From Inia geoffrensis (Eukaryota > Chordata > Mammalia > Artiodactyla > Iniidae): DNA of 64,000 nt. This document shows, piece by piece, positions 33,437-46,130 of the stretch. Under the pieces are notes generated by a model that had not been told where the DNA came from, did not search any database, and was given only the letters and a program-made list of their open reading frames with translations. How positions within the stretch are numbered: position 1 is the stretch's first letter; each line of letters starts with the position of its first letter. The position numbers were made by a program, and so were the translations under genes. The stretch spans positions 11,068,597-11,132,596 of the forward strand of contig CM070909.1 of the NCBI GenBank assembly GCA_036417435.1, written 5' to 3'.

Positions 33437-34631
33437 ACTACTTCATTACATGTATGTCCTTGCCATTCAAATGGACAAAACACATAGTGTCAAGAAGGAA
33501 TTATGTCAGAATCCAAAACAATCATGGAAACCACAATGCGGAAACTAAGTTTCACCAACAAATATACCATAAATTGGAAAGAACAGGTGAGTAGTATCTG
33601 TCTGTGTGTCCTCCAAGGTCACCTAGGGGCACGTCTGCGTGTCTGTCTTCAAAGTGCATTCTGAATATGAGTGTCGAATCAGAATAGGTTTCCAGTACTC
33701 ACCAGATGATGGAATCCAGGATCAGTTTCTTTGTCTGTTCATTTTCCTGGATCTGAGCCCAAGCCTATTTCTACCTTCCATTTGGGGGAAAAGGGTCTGG
33801 TTTCCAGGACTAGCGATCTTCCACTGTGAGCCCGGGGCTCAGGAAGGGGCCAGAACCCCCAGTGGACAGAGCACTGGCCTAATCATTAGAGTTGCCCTGC
33901 CGAGCACCTCAGGCTCTACCTTTCTCCTGCAGCTGCACTCGTGAGAGGACAAGTAGATGAAAGGGCTTGCTCTTTAAACCCAGAGAATCAGACTTGCACA
34001 GATAACTCACCTTATGCCCACTGATATCTCCTGGTGCAGATAAGGCGGAGAGGAGAGGAGGTAGCCAGAGAGAATCCCTTGTCCTCCCGGACTTCTCAGA
34101 TATGGAAGGATTGTGACTGTGCTGATCTCCACCCTCTTCCACCTTCCTAGAGACCTAAGGCTTGAAATGCACTTTGAACCATAAAAAAGAGACCCTGCCA
34201 TGCTGCTTGGGAGTCCTGACCATGTTTAAACAAAATCTTTTGACAACAAGACAGAGCGTTATCAGCTCTTCTTGCTTATTTTTACTTGTCAGGAGTTTTT
34301 ACCTCTTTGAGAATTCCTGAAATATACGTGATATACAGTAGAGATGAGGAAGCCTAAATTGTATCTTGGCTTCTCCTGAAAAGCTTGCTCCATAGGGGAG
34401 GACATGGAATGCAAGATACGCAGCCCCAGGATTCCTAGGCACGAGGTACAGTGCTCACATCACAAACAGCATCAGATTTTAAATATCATTACAGACATGA
34501 ACACATTTTATGTCCTTTGAGGTGTTATACAAATTCGAGACATTTTATTTTTATTATAATCATCATTTTACTTATCACATTTCTGATTCCATAACCCTCC
34601 ATCCACCATGTGCAAACCTCCAAAGCCCGGA

Positions 34632-34663
34632 AATTTTATATATATATATATATATATAAAATT
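34632..34663 (+). repeat. Perfect 32-bp AT palindrome around (TA)n
   Basis: AATTTTATA, a TA run, then TATAAAATT: the whole stretch is self-complementary. Confidence 0.9.
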
Positions 34664-35498
34664 ATATTCTCTCTTGCTGGCTATTTTCTCTTCCTGGGAT
34701 TACTAACCAACAGCAATTTCCCAAGCCCATAATAAAGATTATTGATAGGAAGGAAAGGCCAATAGCTTTTTAGCTCCTTTGCTGCCTCCCAACATCAACT
34801 GCCTGCAAAGTGCTGTCCACTCCCTTACTCATTCACTGAATATCAGCGACATGCTGGGCACTGTGGGTTATTACAAACAAAAAACAAAAAACGAAAGGCC
34901 AAGAACATACAACCACCACCTGCTCTGAAAACAGAGTTGCCTCTGATCCATTTACTCTCTCCTACCTGATGGACACACCAAACATGCCTCTATGTGCTGC
35001 TTGGGGCTTGTTTCAAATACGTTGTTTTTACTGTTGTCAGTCACACTGCATTTCCAGGGATCAGTTCCTATCTTTGTGATTCACCCCGCTTGGCTTTTCC
35101 TTCTAAGGAGGATCTTCTGGTACTTTAAAAATCTTCTGACCATTTCCCCTATAGGGCGAGGGGATCTATTTTGTTATCCTGCCACGCCTCCAGCTTTTTC
35201 TAACACACAGCCCTCTGCAGAGAGGAAGGCGGAAAGAAGACAGTCTGATTAATTGCTGAACATGTCTACATTTAACTACTTTATCTTCTTATTAGAGAAA
35301 AACTGAAGATGTTTCTGTTCACTGGACAAACACCTTATACCCCATTGAAAGAAATTATGCAATGAGAAAATGTGTATTTGTAGAGATTGTGGAATATGTT
35401 CATAAGCTTGCCAATCAGGAAATGCTAATATGACAAACAGTTCACAGTTAAAAAAAAAAAAGAAAGAAGGAAGATAGTCACCAAAAGATTGCAGGAAA

Positions 35499-35499
<1 letters not shown>

Positions 35500-35527
<28 letters not shown>
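35500..35527 (+). repeat. (CA)n microsatellite
   Basis: Uninterrupted CA dinucleotide run. Confidence 0.9.
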
Positions 35528-35529
<2 letters not shown>

Positions 35530-36234
35530 TTCTCGTTCTCTGATAAATGAGTCCCAGGTGCAGGCAGGCAGAGAGACAAATAGATAGGAGACTCCACAAT
35601 CAGGAAATCAGCTCAGCTGCCGTTCACCTCAGTGCTTTGTCATACAGTGTGTGCCCTTGTAAGGGCTCTATACACAGAAGGTAATTCCAGGTAAACAATA
35701 GCAAAGGCCTGGCAAGGTGAAAAAAGCACCTGTGCGAACACATCACCACCTCATTCTGCACCGTCAGGAGCAAACAGTAGATTCCCCGCCTCAGGAGTGG
35801 GCCAGCGTGCTTCTGAGCTGAGCGGTCTGGAGTCCGGGAAAGTAGCATCAGTGCTGACCTGGTGCTAGGATTACAGAGCAGAGGTTTGAAGTTCTAGTTC
35901 TGGGTTGGTAGGTGATTCACTGAGCATATCACTTGACCTTGTCATTCCTTCTCTTCCTAATTTTGGGACCAAGACACCTGCTTCTCTCCTGAGGGTAGTA
36001 AAGAACTACAGAGAGCTGCAGGAAATGAATGACACCAGAAAAGGGGCAGGCCAGCCAAGAAGTCCCCCCAGCCGGTAATTCCCCCTCACCTCTCTCAAAT
36101 TCCGAAGGCTCCCTTGGACCTGCATCTTCCTACCCACATCATGGCAGCCCCAGAACCTCACAAGTTTTCATCCCTATTCCTCCCCTGCCTGTAATTTCCT
36201 TTGGGCTAATAGTAAGAGAAGGAGCTCTGGAGTA

Positions 36235-36385
36235 GGGCTTCTATTTGAATCTCAGTTCTACTATTCACCATGACTGTGTATAAGTTATCCTAACTTTCTG
36301 AGCCTCTGTTTTTCCACCTGTAAAGTGGAGACAATAATATCTACCTTCCAAGGCTGTTGAAAATTATATGGGATAATTTATGTAA
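36235..36385 (+). repeat. MIR SINE
   Basis: 'tttgaatctcagttctacta', 'gcctctgtttttccacctgt', 'aagtggagacaataatatct' in MIR order. Confidence 0.8.
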
Positions 36386-36399
36386 AATACCTGGTGTCA

Positions 36400-36618
36400 G
36401 GCTTCCCTGCTGGCGCAGTGGTTGAGAGTCCGCCTGCCGATGCAGGGGACGCGGGTTCGTGCCCGGGTCCGGGAGGATCTCACATGCCGCGGAGCGGCTG
36501 GGCCCGTGAGCCATGGCCGCTGAGCCTGCGCGTCCGGAGCCTGTGCTCCGCAACGGGAGAGGCCACAGCAGTGAGAGGCCCGCGTACCGCAAAAAAAAAA
36601 CCCAAAAATCAAAAAACA
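36400..36618 (+). mobile_element. CHR SINE, short form
   Basis: Complete element with exact 16-bp duplications aaaatacctggtgtca at 36384-36399 and 36619-36634. Inserted at the MIR end. Confidence 0.96.
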
Positions 36619-36886
36619 AAAATACCTGGTGTCATGCCAGGTCCATTACAGGCAATCCACATACAGTATATTAGTCTCTCCCTTCTTCACCTGTTTTCCA
36701 GGTTGGGAGGTAGTCACACAGCTGTACCAATCAGGTAAGCATATATAACTACAAACAAAAAAAACCATTATCAAAATATTTATAATATTTGTGGATCTAA
36801 GTATATGTAGTCCTGTGTTTGAAGAGCGAGTTAAAGTAATCACAAATTAATGTAGGTTATAAATATCTGCATACAGGGACTTCCCT

Positions 36887-37086
36887 GGTGGTGAAGTGGA
36901 TAAGGCTCCACGCTCCCAATGCAGGGCGCCCGGGTTCGATCCCTGCTCAGGGAACTAGATCCTACATGTATGCCTCAACTAAGAGTTCCCATGCCACAAC
37001 TAAGGAGCCTGTGAGCCACAACTAAGGAGCCTGGCTGCTGCAACTAAGACCCACTGCAGCCAAATAAATAAGTAAATATTTTTTTA
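36887..37086 (+). mobile_element. tRNA-derived SINE, intermediate subtype
   Basis: 'ggacttccctggtggtgaag' followed by repeated 'caactaaggagcc' units and an AAAT tail. Same subtype as the outer SINE at 20333. Confidence 0.9.
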
Positions 37087-37169
37087 AAATCTGCATACAC
37101 CTACAAGGTGTGATTTAACAGCCTAAGTATTACACCTGCTAGGAGGTGTCTGAATTTAGCAATCATGTC

Positions 37170-37534
37170 GGGCTTCCCTGGTGGCACAGTGGTTACGAAT
37201 CCACCTGCCAATGCAGGGGACACAGGTTTGAGCCCTGGTCTGGGAAGATCCCACATTCCACGGAGCAACTAAGCCCGTGCGCAATAACTACTAAGCCCGT
37301 GCTCTAGAGCCCGCAAGCCACAACTACTGAAGCCTGCACGCCTAGAGCCCATGCTCCACAACAAGAGAAGCCACCGCAGTGGGAAGCCCGCGCACCACAA
37401 CCAGAGAAAGCCCACACACCGGACAGAAGAGTAGCCCCCGCTCACCGCAACCAGAGAAAGCCAGTGTGCAGCAACAGAGACCTAACACAGCCAAAAATAA
37501 ATTAAATAAATAAATAAATAAATTTTTTAAAAAA
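37170..37534 (+). mobile_element. CHR SINE, long form
   Basis: 'gggcttccctggtggcacag' to an AAAT-rich tail. Confidence 0.92.
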
Positions 37535-37539
37535 GAAAA

Positions 37540-38515
37540 AACAATCATGTCAAGGAAGGGAGATTTAAACGTGGTGGATCAAAGAGCATAATGCTGTGAA
37601 TGAAGGTACAAAAACAGATAGAATGCTATAATAAATAGTGATATAATTAATTAGTTAATTAATTAACCTCTGTCTCTAAATTCCTCAACTCCTTCTAGCT
37701 GGTTCCACTGATACCACCTATCTGCTGGCTCAGTCTTCACCCAGGTCCTGAACCCATCTTGACAGAGGCAGTAAGGAGATCAATAGTGATCAGTAGTCTC
37801 AGTTCCCTTCTCCCCTTCCTCTCACCATCCTCCCCAGTTTGAGAGGACAAAACCTCGATCCATTTTCACAAGGCATGTCTGGTTACCCGTGCTGTGGATC
37901 CAAGCACTCTCAAAGCTGGGGTCCCATCCTGAATCCATCCTCACGGGTGGATAGGGTCTTACTGTCCTCTCTGCCTAAATCCATCCTCCTTCATGAGGTT
38001 AGAACTTTGCTCTATACTCTGGTTACTGAGGTTCTGCTACGAATGGGAAGACATCTCCCCCCAGATAAACACCCCTGCTGGCCTAGAGCCTGAATCACGG
38101 CCATCACCCCATCCCTGCTCTATTTCATGTCTACCCACACACCCCGGGGCCTCTTGCCCCTGTGTTCTGTTCACGCCACCAAAAACCCAAGTTGCTTATT
38201 CTTGCCTGCATTTGACTCTATAACCGAACTGTCCATCTTTACCTACCATCTACCTCTGCAACCTAGTTAATCTCACATCTCTTGCTCAGACAATTGGTCG
38301 TAAAGCTGATGAAAATTAAGAGAAAAAAGTCACCAATGGATACAGGCAACATGGAGATCACTCTTGGCCATAGAAAGAGTAGTGTCAGGGCAGCAGCAGA
38401 GCCAGAGAGTGGTGTGGTTCAGGGAATAAATAGAAAGTGAGGATGTGGAGAAAATGTGTTTAGGTAGCTTTTCTGAGATGTTTAGCTATGAACGAGAAGA
38501 CTAAGATAAGGAGTT
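37540..38515. other. Unique DNA, no gene recognised
   Basis: Contains a TTAA-rich run near 37650. ORFs here are short and carry no motif. Confidence 0.5.
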
Positions 38516-38529
38516 CAGGGAGAGCTCTT

Positions 38530-38734
38530 TTTTTTTTTTTTGTGGTACGCGGGACTTTCACCGCCGCGGCCTCTCCCGGTGCAGAGCACAGGCTCCGGAT
38601 GCGCAGGCTCAGCGGCCATGGCTCACGGGCCCAGCCGCTCTGCGGCACGTGGGATCTTCCCGAACCGGGGCACGAACCCGCGTCCCCTGAATCAGCAGGT
38701 GGACTCTCAACCACTGCGCCACCAGGGAAGTCCC
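38530..38734 (-). mobile_element. CHR SINE, short form
   Basis: Reverse element with 14-bp duplications cagggagagctctt at 38516-38529 and 38735-38748. Confidence 0.95.
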
Positions 38735-38899
38735 CAGGGAGAGCTCTTATAGGTGGCTTGTTTGGAAACTTAGGACTCCAGCAAGGTGAGGGAGGGAACC
38801 AGCAACATCCCAGCATGAGGTAATCTTTTATTCTAAAAACAAAACAAATCAAACTTTGAGCCCGAGAGGCATGTTCTAAGCCTGAATATATGACAAAGC

Positions 38900-38956
38900 C
38901 TAACACACACGCACACACACACGCACACACACACCTACCCAGACACACTCACACAC
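38900..38956 (+). repeat. (CA)n-rich simple repeat
   Basis: Interrupted CA/CACG dinucleotide tract. Confidence 0.85.
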
Positions 38957-39057
38957 AATGACATTGAAAAATAGAAAGATTAATAGAACACGTAAATATC
39001 CTATAAATAAAACATATATTTAGAAATTTAATATAAAGAACTCAGCATGAAAACAAC

Positions 39058-39282
39058 AAGCAGATTCTCAAACTTGGGCTGTACATTAGAATTCCTAGTG
39101 AGCTTCTAAAAAACTACTAGTACTATAGTGCTGGAGCTCACCACCCCCCAACCCTGGAAGAGATTATGATGATTATGAATCCAATAGATTATGCTTTCAC
39201 TTATCAGCATTGAAAAAAGGAAGAGTGTCTCCATGTTTCCCAGGAGATACTAAACTATACCTGATATTGAGAAGTACTGAGA
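39058..39282 (+). repeat. MER5-like hAT fragment
   Basis: 'cagattctcaaacttgggct' at the left and 'gatattgagaagtactg' at the right form the inverted ends. Confidence 0.6.
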
Positions 39283-39723
39283 TAGATTACGCATTATATG
39301 AATTATGCATAATATGCATATTATGGGTTACTCATTTGGCAAAAATACTTTAGATCTTTGCTTCATCCCTATGTAAAAATAAATTTTAGTTGGAAAAATG
39401 ACTGTATGTTTTAAGAAACATAAAAAATAACAGTATACGTTATATTGGATTGGCAAGGACTTACTAAATTTTAAAGAAAAGATTCTTTCCAATAGATAAA
39501 AAGAGATCAACCAAAGAACAAATAAAAGCATAGAAATTTTACAGCAATAAATAAGAAAATGATTAAGATGCCAATAAATAAGTGGCCATGGAAAATGAAA
39601 AACTGAAGAAAACAAATTCATCAAACCAAAATGTTTAACAAATATGGAACCACAGGGGAGTAAGATTAAAGATATTCAATTTAACTAGTAATTAAACAAT
39701 ACACATTAAAATAAAAACAAAAT

Positions 39724-39930
39724 GGGCTTCCCTGGTGGTGCAGCGGTTGAGAGTCCGCCTGCCGATGCAGGAGACATGGGTTTGTGCCCCCGTCCGGGAA
39801 GATCCCATATGCCGCGGAGCGGCTGGGCCCGTGAGCCATGGCCGCTGAGCCTGCGCGTCCGGAGCCTGTGCTCCGCAACGGGAGAGGCCACAGCAGTGAG
39901 AGGCTCGCATACCACAAAAAAAATAAAAAT
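39724..39930 (+). mobile_element. CHR SINE, short form
   Basis: 'gggcttccctggtggtgcag' to 'aggctcgcataccac' and an A-rich tail. Confidence 0.93.
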
Positions 39931-40034
39931 TTAAAGAAAATTTTAAAAGATGCAATTTATTTTGCTTAAGAAAAAAATGAAAGAAAGAACTTTGATGCAC
40001 TGAGGAGCCTTATTAAAAAGCTCACTCTTTTTTA

Positions 40035-40125
40035 GTGTTTTAAGGAACCTCCATACTGTTCTCCATAGTGGCTGCACCAATTTACATTCCCACTAACAGT
40101 GCAAGAGGGTTTAAAAAAAAAAAAA
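40035..40125 (-). repeat. L1 fragment
   Basis: 'ggaacctccatactgttctc' and 'caatttacattcccactaac' are the reverse of the L1 ORF2 3' region. Confidence 0.8.
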
Positions 40126-40275
40126 AAGGTCACTCTTTTTTTTTTTGACAGGTTATCAAAGTTTCAACATTTACAGAAACAAATTTGGCAATATGTAAAT
40201 GAAGAGTCTTAATGACATTTATAATTTTGACCCAATAATTTCTCTCCTAGGAGTCAATTATAAGAAGATGTTTTT

Positions 40276-40596
40276 TATTTTTAAATATTTATTTGTTTAT
40301 TTTTGGGTCTCCATTGCTGCATGTGGACTTTCTCTAGTTGGGCGAGCGGGGGCTATTGTTCATTGCCGTGCGCGGGCTTCTCATTGCGGTGGCTTCTCTT
40401 GTTGCAGAGCATGGGCTCTAGGCACGCGAGCTTCAGTAGTTGTGGCACATGGGCTCTAGGGCATGGGATCGGTGGTTGTGGCACACGGACTTAGTTGCTC
40501 CACGGCATGTGGGATCTTTCTGGACCAGGGCTTGAACCCATGTCTCCTGCATTGGCAGGCGGATTCTTGACCACTGCACCACCAGGGAAGTCCCAG
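40276..40596 (-). mobile_element. CHR SINE, long form
   Basis: Reverse, from 'aaatatttatttgtttattt' to 'accaccagggaagtccc'. Inserted in an old L1 piece. Confidence 0.9.
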
Positions 40597-40689
40597 AAGA
40601 TCTTTTTTAAATGGAAGATGTTTCTGAACACAGACAAACATTTTTATTGTACTGTCATCTATTTCTCTTGAAAGCAAAAATATACGTTT

Positions 40690-40868
40690 ACTTCAAAATA
40701 ATCCCAGGACTTGAAGGAGAGTGGGTGGAGATGTAAAAAAACAAGATTGACCATGTGTTTAAAAGTGTTGAAACTGGGTGATTAATACATCGGTAGCCAT
40801 CTTCCCATCCTACCTACCTTCTTCTGTGTTTGTATAGATTTGAAATTTTCTACAATAAAAAAAGACAA
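40690..40868 (+). repeat. Old L1 (L1M-type) 3' end
   Basis: 'aaacaagattgaccatgtgt', 'gaaactgggtgattaataca', 'gaaattttctacaataaaaa' follow the L1M tail. Confidence 0.65.
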
Positions 40869-40901
40869 AAATATAAACAAATTGTCATCAAAAAGAGTGT
40901 A

Positions 40902-41291
40902 ACGGTTAATTTTTGTGTCAACTTGGCTAGGCCATGCTACCAAGATATTTGGTCAAACATTATTCTAAATGTTTCTGTGAAGGAATTTTTAAAATGAGAT
41001 TAACATTTAACTCAGTGAACTTTGAGTAAAACAGATTACCGTCCATAATATGGGTGGGCTTCATCAAATCAGCTGAAAGTCTTAATAGAAAAAGACTGAC
41101 TTGCCCAGAAAAGGGAATTCTGCCAGCAGACTACCTTTGGATTCAAACGGCAACTCTTCCCTGGGTCTTCACCAACCCTGAAAATTTTGAACTTTCCAAG
41201 TATCCATGGATATCATATATCTTGATAGATTAGATAGGTAGATAGATGGATGACTGATAGATAGCGAGATAAATACACACACACGCACACA

Positions 41292-41328
<37 letters not shown>

Positions 41329-41369
41329 TTCTTGCTGATTCTCTTTCTCTGGAGAACCCTAAGTAATAC
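40902..41369 (+). repeat. Old mammalian repeat (same family as 47083-47290), with inner (CA)n
   Basis: 'ggttaatttttgtgtcaact', 'gatatttggtcaaacattat' and a terminal 'ctggagaaccctaagtaata'. I recognise the consensus but not the family name. A (GATA)/(CA)n tract occupies about 41225-41327. Confidence 0.6.
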
Positions 41370-41695
41370 AAGGAGGGATGTTAAATTTTTATATAGCTAT
41401 AGAGTGGAATACTATAAATACATTAACTTTATGTTCATGAAAATTTTTAATAAATGGGGAATTTTAATGGTAGCACATTAAATGATAAAAGCAGATTTTT
41501 AAAATATACATATATAAGCGAAGACCACACCAGTACTGGTTAGGGGGAAACACCCATGCAGGGGAGCCCAAAAGAGAAATATATCAGAATGTTACAGCAA
41601 CAGCGGTGACAGTAAGGTTGATTTTTTTTGCCTCCATTTTTTATTTTTCAGATCGTCTGAATTAAGCCTGCATTATTTTATAATAAAAAAAGTGA
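41370..41695 (+). repeat. Old L1-type fragment (probable)
   Basis: 'atagagtggaatactataaa' and the ending 'gcattattttataataaaaa' suggest a degraded L1M tail. Confidence 0.45.
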
Positions 41696-41699
41696 AAAG

Positions 41700-43650
41700 G
41701 GAGAAAGTCTGGAAGCCAGAAAAAGTTGAAAGCAGAGACATCAAAAGAAAACTGGCTGAGGGTACAGAAAAGACAGAAGAAAAACTCTTCTTTAAAATCT
41801 TCTTAACTAGTGATCAGAATTAAAGATAAGGTAGAATCAGTAAGTCAAGATTTATGGCTTCAAAGAGGGCTCTCTTGGCCTGAAGTCAAGGTGAAGCTCT
41901 GAAGTTTAGCAAGTCCTTTCTTATTGCTTGCTGGAGGCATTATCTTTCCTATCTGGGAAACAGCCAAGTTGGAACTTTCGGGAACAAAGTGAATATATCA
42001 TCTTCATCAAACTGTGGTATAGTTGAAAGAACACAGGCATCAGAGGTGGAGATGCAGAATGGATTTATCTCAACCTTGTAAAGCCTTGGTTTTCTAATTT
42101 TTACAACTGAGATCATCATGACCACTTAGCTAAGAGGATTCTAGTGAGAATTAAAAGATTGTAAAAGTGTTCTTCAATGGTAGTAGGTATAAGTTCCTCT
42201 TCTAACAAGAATTCATGTGTGTAGCATAATTACTTTTCAAACCAAGGGGTCCAACGTATCGTTCCTGAATAATATACTCTACTTGATGGTCTCTAACTCT
42301 GATTACCACTGGCCCACCATGATGATCTCAAGAGAGTGTGGCTTTCCTTCAAAGCACTGGCATAAATATGGATAAAATCCCTTTCTTCTTAACACAGGCA
42401 CAACGTAATGAAAGTGCCAAAAGACTTGCTAAATGTCAAAGGAGTATAGTTGGAAAATAAATTCGGTGAGCAAAAAAATGCAGAACCACTGCATGTGCGC
42501 ACGCGAATATGGCGAATGTGGGTGTGGGTGAGTAGGGTGTGTAGGCATGTATTTTCTTAAATAGAAGTGAGCAATTCTTCTATAGCTGGCCTGTTGTCTT
42601 AATATAGCCCTAGTGCAGCCCAACAGCTGGCCCCATCTCAGCCATCTGTCTTTGTCCCTTTCTTCCCTGCTCTGAACTTATAGGCATGAGGAAGATGCTT
42701 TGTTAAAAACGAAGGCCACAACAAAGGCCAAAAAGGCTTACTCCCAGGTTTCAGCTACCTTTCAGTTTTTATTACAGGTCTCAGAAGTATAGCCCAATGC
42801 ATTTCTGAAACCCCATATACCCATTTCTGCTACTAATTAGCTGTGTACTCTTGAGCAAATTACTTAATCTCTCTGAAACCTCATTTTCTTTCATCTGTTA
42901 AATTGGGTTTACAGTATTATCTAGCTCCAAGAGTCACTGTAAGAATGAAATGATCCTTAGAACAATATATAGCACATAGCAAACAGTAGCTATTATTAAT
43001 TATTCCTATAATAATTATAGAAATAAAAATATCCCTATAATGATAACTATTAGTACTATTCAAATTATGATATCTTCAAATGACCTATCCTTCTGTATGA
43101 GATTTCATACCAATATCATGACATAATAACACAATTAGAATACTCGTATGTCTGTGTATCACAGGAATAAGAAAATTATTTCCTGAAATCTAAATTTAAT
43201 GCAACACCTTATAGTAACTATTACCAGGCTTCTACTACAATTTTCTCACCTTCCTTCTGTGAAGTACCTGATTTTTTTAAATCTTAAATTTTCTACTTCT
43301 GTGTTCTTTTTTATAAATTGCTTCATAGTTTTTAAATTTAAGGCATCATATACTTACAATAAAAGGAGATAAAACTGATTGTAGATTTCCTTTCCGCAAC
43401 TCTAACCCCCTCCCAGAGTTAAACCAGTGTGGCTGAAGTAGCTTTTTAAAAGTTTCAACGCCCAAGATGCATCAATTGAGTCAGAATCAGAGTCTCCGGG
43501 AACGGGAACAAAGTACTGGGATCTGCTAAAGCTCTGAAGGTTAATTCCAGCATGCAACTAAGTTTGGGAACTCCGCCTTAAACCCGCATTACCTTCCTTT
43601 CTTACTTAATACAGAGGAAATTCACCAGGCTCTAATTTAATAGGTAAGGT
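41700..43650. other. Non-coding DNA, no gene recognised
   Basis: Contains a MIR (about 42820-43010), a MIR-like piece near 42030-42160 and a MER5-like piece near 43415-43572. Otherwise unique. Confidence 0.5.
42820..43010 (+). repeat. MIR SINE
   Basis: 'gctgtgtactcttgagcaaa', 'ttacttaatctctctgaaac', 'ctcattttctttcatctgtt'. Confidence 0.85.
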
Positions 43651-43654
43651 TCTG

Positions 43655-43958
43655 GGACTTCCCTGGTGGCGCAGTGGTTAAGAATCCGCCTGCCAGTGCA
43701 GGGTACACAGGTTCGAGCCCTGGTCCGGGAAGATCCCACATGCCGCGGAGCAACTAAGCCCGTGCGCCACAACGACTGAGCCTGCGCTCTAGAGCCCGTG
43801 AGCCACAACTACTGAAGCCCGCACACCTAGAGCCCGTGCTCCACAGCAAGAGAAGCCACCGCAATGAGTAGCCCGCACACCGCAACTAGAGAAAGCTTGT
43901 GTGCAGCAACGAAGACCCACCACAGCCAAAAATGAAAAATACATATTTATTTTAAAAA
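43655..43958 (+). mobile_element. CHR SINE, long form
   Basis: 'gggacttccctggtggcgca' to 'cagccaaaaatgaaaaatac'. The flanks repeat 'aaggttct'. Confidence 0.93.
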
Positions 43959-43969
43959 ATACATAAGGT

Positions 43970-44165
43970 TCTTTTTATTTTTTCATCTTTATCGGAATAT
44001 AATTGCTTTACAATGTTGTATTAGCTTCTGCTGTACAACAAAGTGAATCAGCTATACGTATACATAGATCCCAATATCCCCTCCCTCTTGAACCTCCCTC
44101 CCACCTTGCCTATCTAACCACTCTAGGTCATCACAGAGCACGGAGGGAGCTGATCACCGTGAATA
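43970..44165 (-). mobile_element. 5'-truncated L1 3' end
   Basis: Reverse L1 tail: 'cggaatataattgctttaca', 'gctgtacaacaaagtgaatc', 'cacagagcacggagggagct'. Confidence 0.88.
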
Positions 44166-44238
44166 GATAAGGCTCTAAATTGGCAAATATGTTTTAGTAC
44201 TCTCTCTCTGGCCAAATATTATCATTCCCCTGTGTTTT

Positions 44239-44462
44239 TTTGTTTGTTTGTTTGTTTGTTTTGTGTGTGTGTGGTACGAGGGCCTCTCACTGCTGTGGCC
44301 TCTCCCACTGCGGAGCACAGGCTCCGGACGCGCAGGCTCAGCGGCCATGGCTCACGGGCCCAGCCGCTCCGCGGCATGTGGGATCTTCCCGGACCGGGGC
44401 ACGAACCCGCGTCCCCTGCATCGGCAGGCAGGCTCTCAACCACTGTGCCACGAGGGAAGCCC
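44239..44462 (-). mobile_element. CHR SINE, short form, with (TTTG)n tail
   Basis: Reverse element with exact 13-bp duplications tcccctgtgtttt at 44226-44238 and 44463-44475. The poly-A tail has become a TTTG/TG microsatellite. Confidence 0.95.
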
Positions 44463-44619
44463 TCCCCTGTGTTTTAATTCCTAATCTATAACATAATATA
44501 TTGTCATCCTTGCACCACCTAACCAGAGACATTCTGACAAATGACATAAAACATATGAGAGGACATTTACAGTTTTAGAATAAAAGGATTTCAGAATCAT
44601 GTTCCACCCTCCTGCACCC

Positions 44620-44621
<2 letters not shown>

Positions 44622-44654
<33 letters not shown>
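44622..44654 (+). repeat. (CA)n microsatellite
   Basis: Uninterrupted CA run. Confidence 0.95.
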
Positions 44655-44656
<2 letters not shown>

Positions 44657-44781
44657 CACACACGCCCACTGCCATCTCTTCTGAAGCACCCTTGCTTCCC
44701 ACAGGTAACGTTTTCCTACAGTAATAACTCGGGGGTCTGGTAAGCTTTGTCAAGGTATTCCAGAGAACTTCAAGCCAACTC

Positions 44782-44884
44782 TGCTCATTGCCCTATCATT
44801 TATTAGTCATACTTTTTCTCATGTATCACTACTAATAATCTTTAGGGAGACAAAGTTTAATGCATCTTAAAAAAGGTGATATGA
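44782..44884 (+). repeat. Segment with a near copy inside the L1 at 57664-57771
   Basis: 'tgctcattgccctatcattt', 'ctaataatctttagggagac' and 'aaggtgatatga' recur in order at 57664-57771. The local flanks here are not L1. Confidence 0.85.
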
Positions 44885-45094
44885 GGTTCACCTAGGAGAA
44901 AAATCTGATATCAAATGTATTTTAAATAATGCTATATCGGTACCAGCGTGGATGCCAGTATAATGAAGCCCTGGCATTAATCTTCAGGCTTAGGCTGCCT
45001 TCTGGCCTGGAATTCACCATATTTTCCTCACCCAGATTATTTCTCAATAGAAAGTTCTAGGAGAAACATACAGTAAAAGGGAAGAAACCTCTCC

Positions 45095-45255
45095 TAAGAC
45101 AGGCAAAGGAGTCACGAGATCTAAGTAATGATTCTGGGTCAGCAAGTTCTTGTGTGTGACCTTAAACAAGTCAATTAATATCTGTTTGTCAAAGGGTTGT
45201 ATGTAAAGCACCAAGAAATAATATGTAAAGAGTAAAAATACAAGGCATTATAATT
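45095..45255 (+). repeat. MIR-like fragment
   Basis: 'tgtgtgaccttaaacaagtc' and the following bases follow the MIR core. Confidence 0.6.
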
Positions 45256-46130
45256 ATTTATTGATATCCAATGGAGAATATTCAAGAAAGCAGACCTATG
45301 ATGAAACCAAGTATGTATAAAATATATTTACATAGCAGAAGAGAATTCAGAAGTGTAAAACCAGAGAAAGGTAGACAACAGGGTTTTTCTCTATCCGTCT
45401 ACGTAGGGAATTTAATACCTTATATCATTCCCTCAAAATGGGTATGCAATCCAGTCCTTCTACTAGAATCTCTATTGGGTGTCTGTCAACAGATTGAGAT
45501 CTACAGAAAAATCAATAACTGTAAATGCACTCCTACAAAGATGCAGAAAGCAGTTTAAAGCAAAGGGATGCAAATATTGCCTGAAATGCCCACCACCCTC
45601 CTGGGTTCTTGATTTGTCCTGGGAATAAAAATGTGGCAGGGACATGAACTTTAAAGGTTTGCTTGATCTTACATTTTGAAATGAAAGAGCAAAAAAGATC
45701 CCAACAAAGACAGGACAAGAGAACAAAGATCACGAGGTTAGTGTCTAAATTCCAGAAGAAAACCCTCAGAATTGTTGCCTAACACATTCAACTGAACAAC
45801 ACAAATATATTAAGTACTGTTCACCATCCCTTGCTCTGGTTTTTTCTCTCTATATCTCTCCTAACATATTTTGGACCTTTTCCCAGGACCCAGGTAGCAA
45901 GATTAAATTCAGGTATTGTATCCTTGGACCCACAGCATCTTTCCCTCCTTTTCCACTAAACCCAGGCTCTTTTCACGAGTGAGCATGGAGCAGGGTTCAA
46001 ACAATAAACCAAGTGAAGCAATCCGCTTTGGACTCCACCCTTCACTGATACTTATGCTCAGCATAGCTTCCTCGATACTGGTTTTTGCTTCCCGCTACTG
46101 CCTAGTACATTTTATGGCATATAGTTAAAA
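45256..46130. other. Unique DNA, no gene recognised
   Basis: ORFs of up to 95 codons occur on both strands but show no motif, and there is no splice context I can defend. Confidence 0.5.

Larger units (their letters stand above)
33441..36240. other. Unique intronic/upstream DNA, no gene recognised
   Basis: No exon motif, only simple repeats: an AT palindrome at 34632-34663, a short (CA)n at about 35500-35526, and a weak MIR-like piece at about 35860-35960. A 5' non-coding STYK1 exon could lie here but I cannot identify one. Confidence 0.5.
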
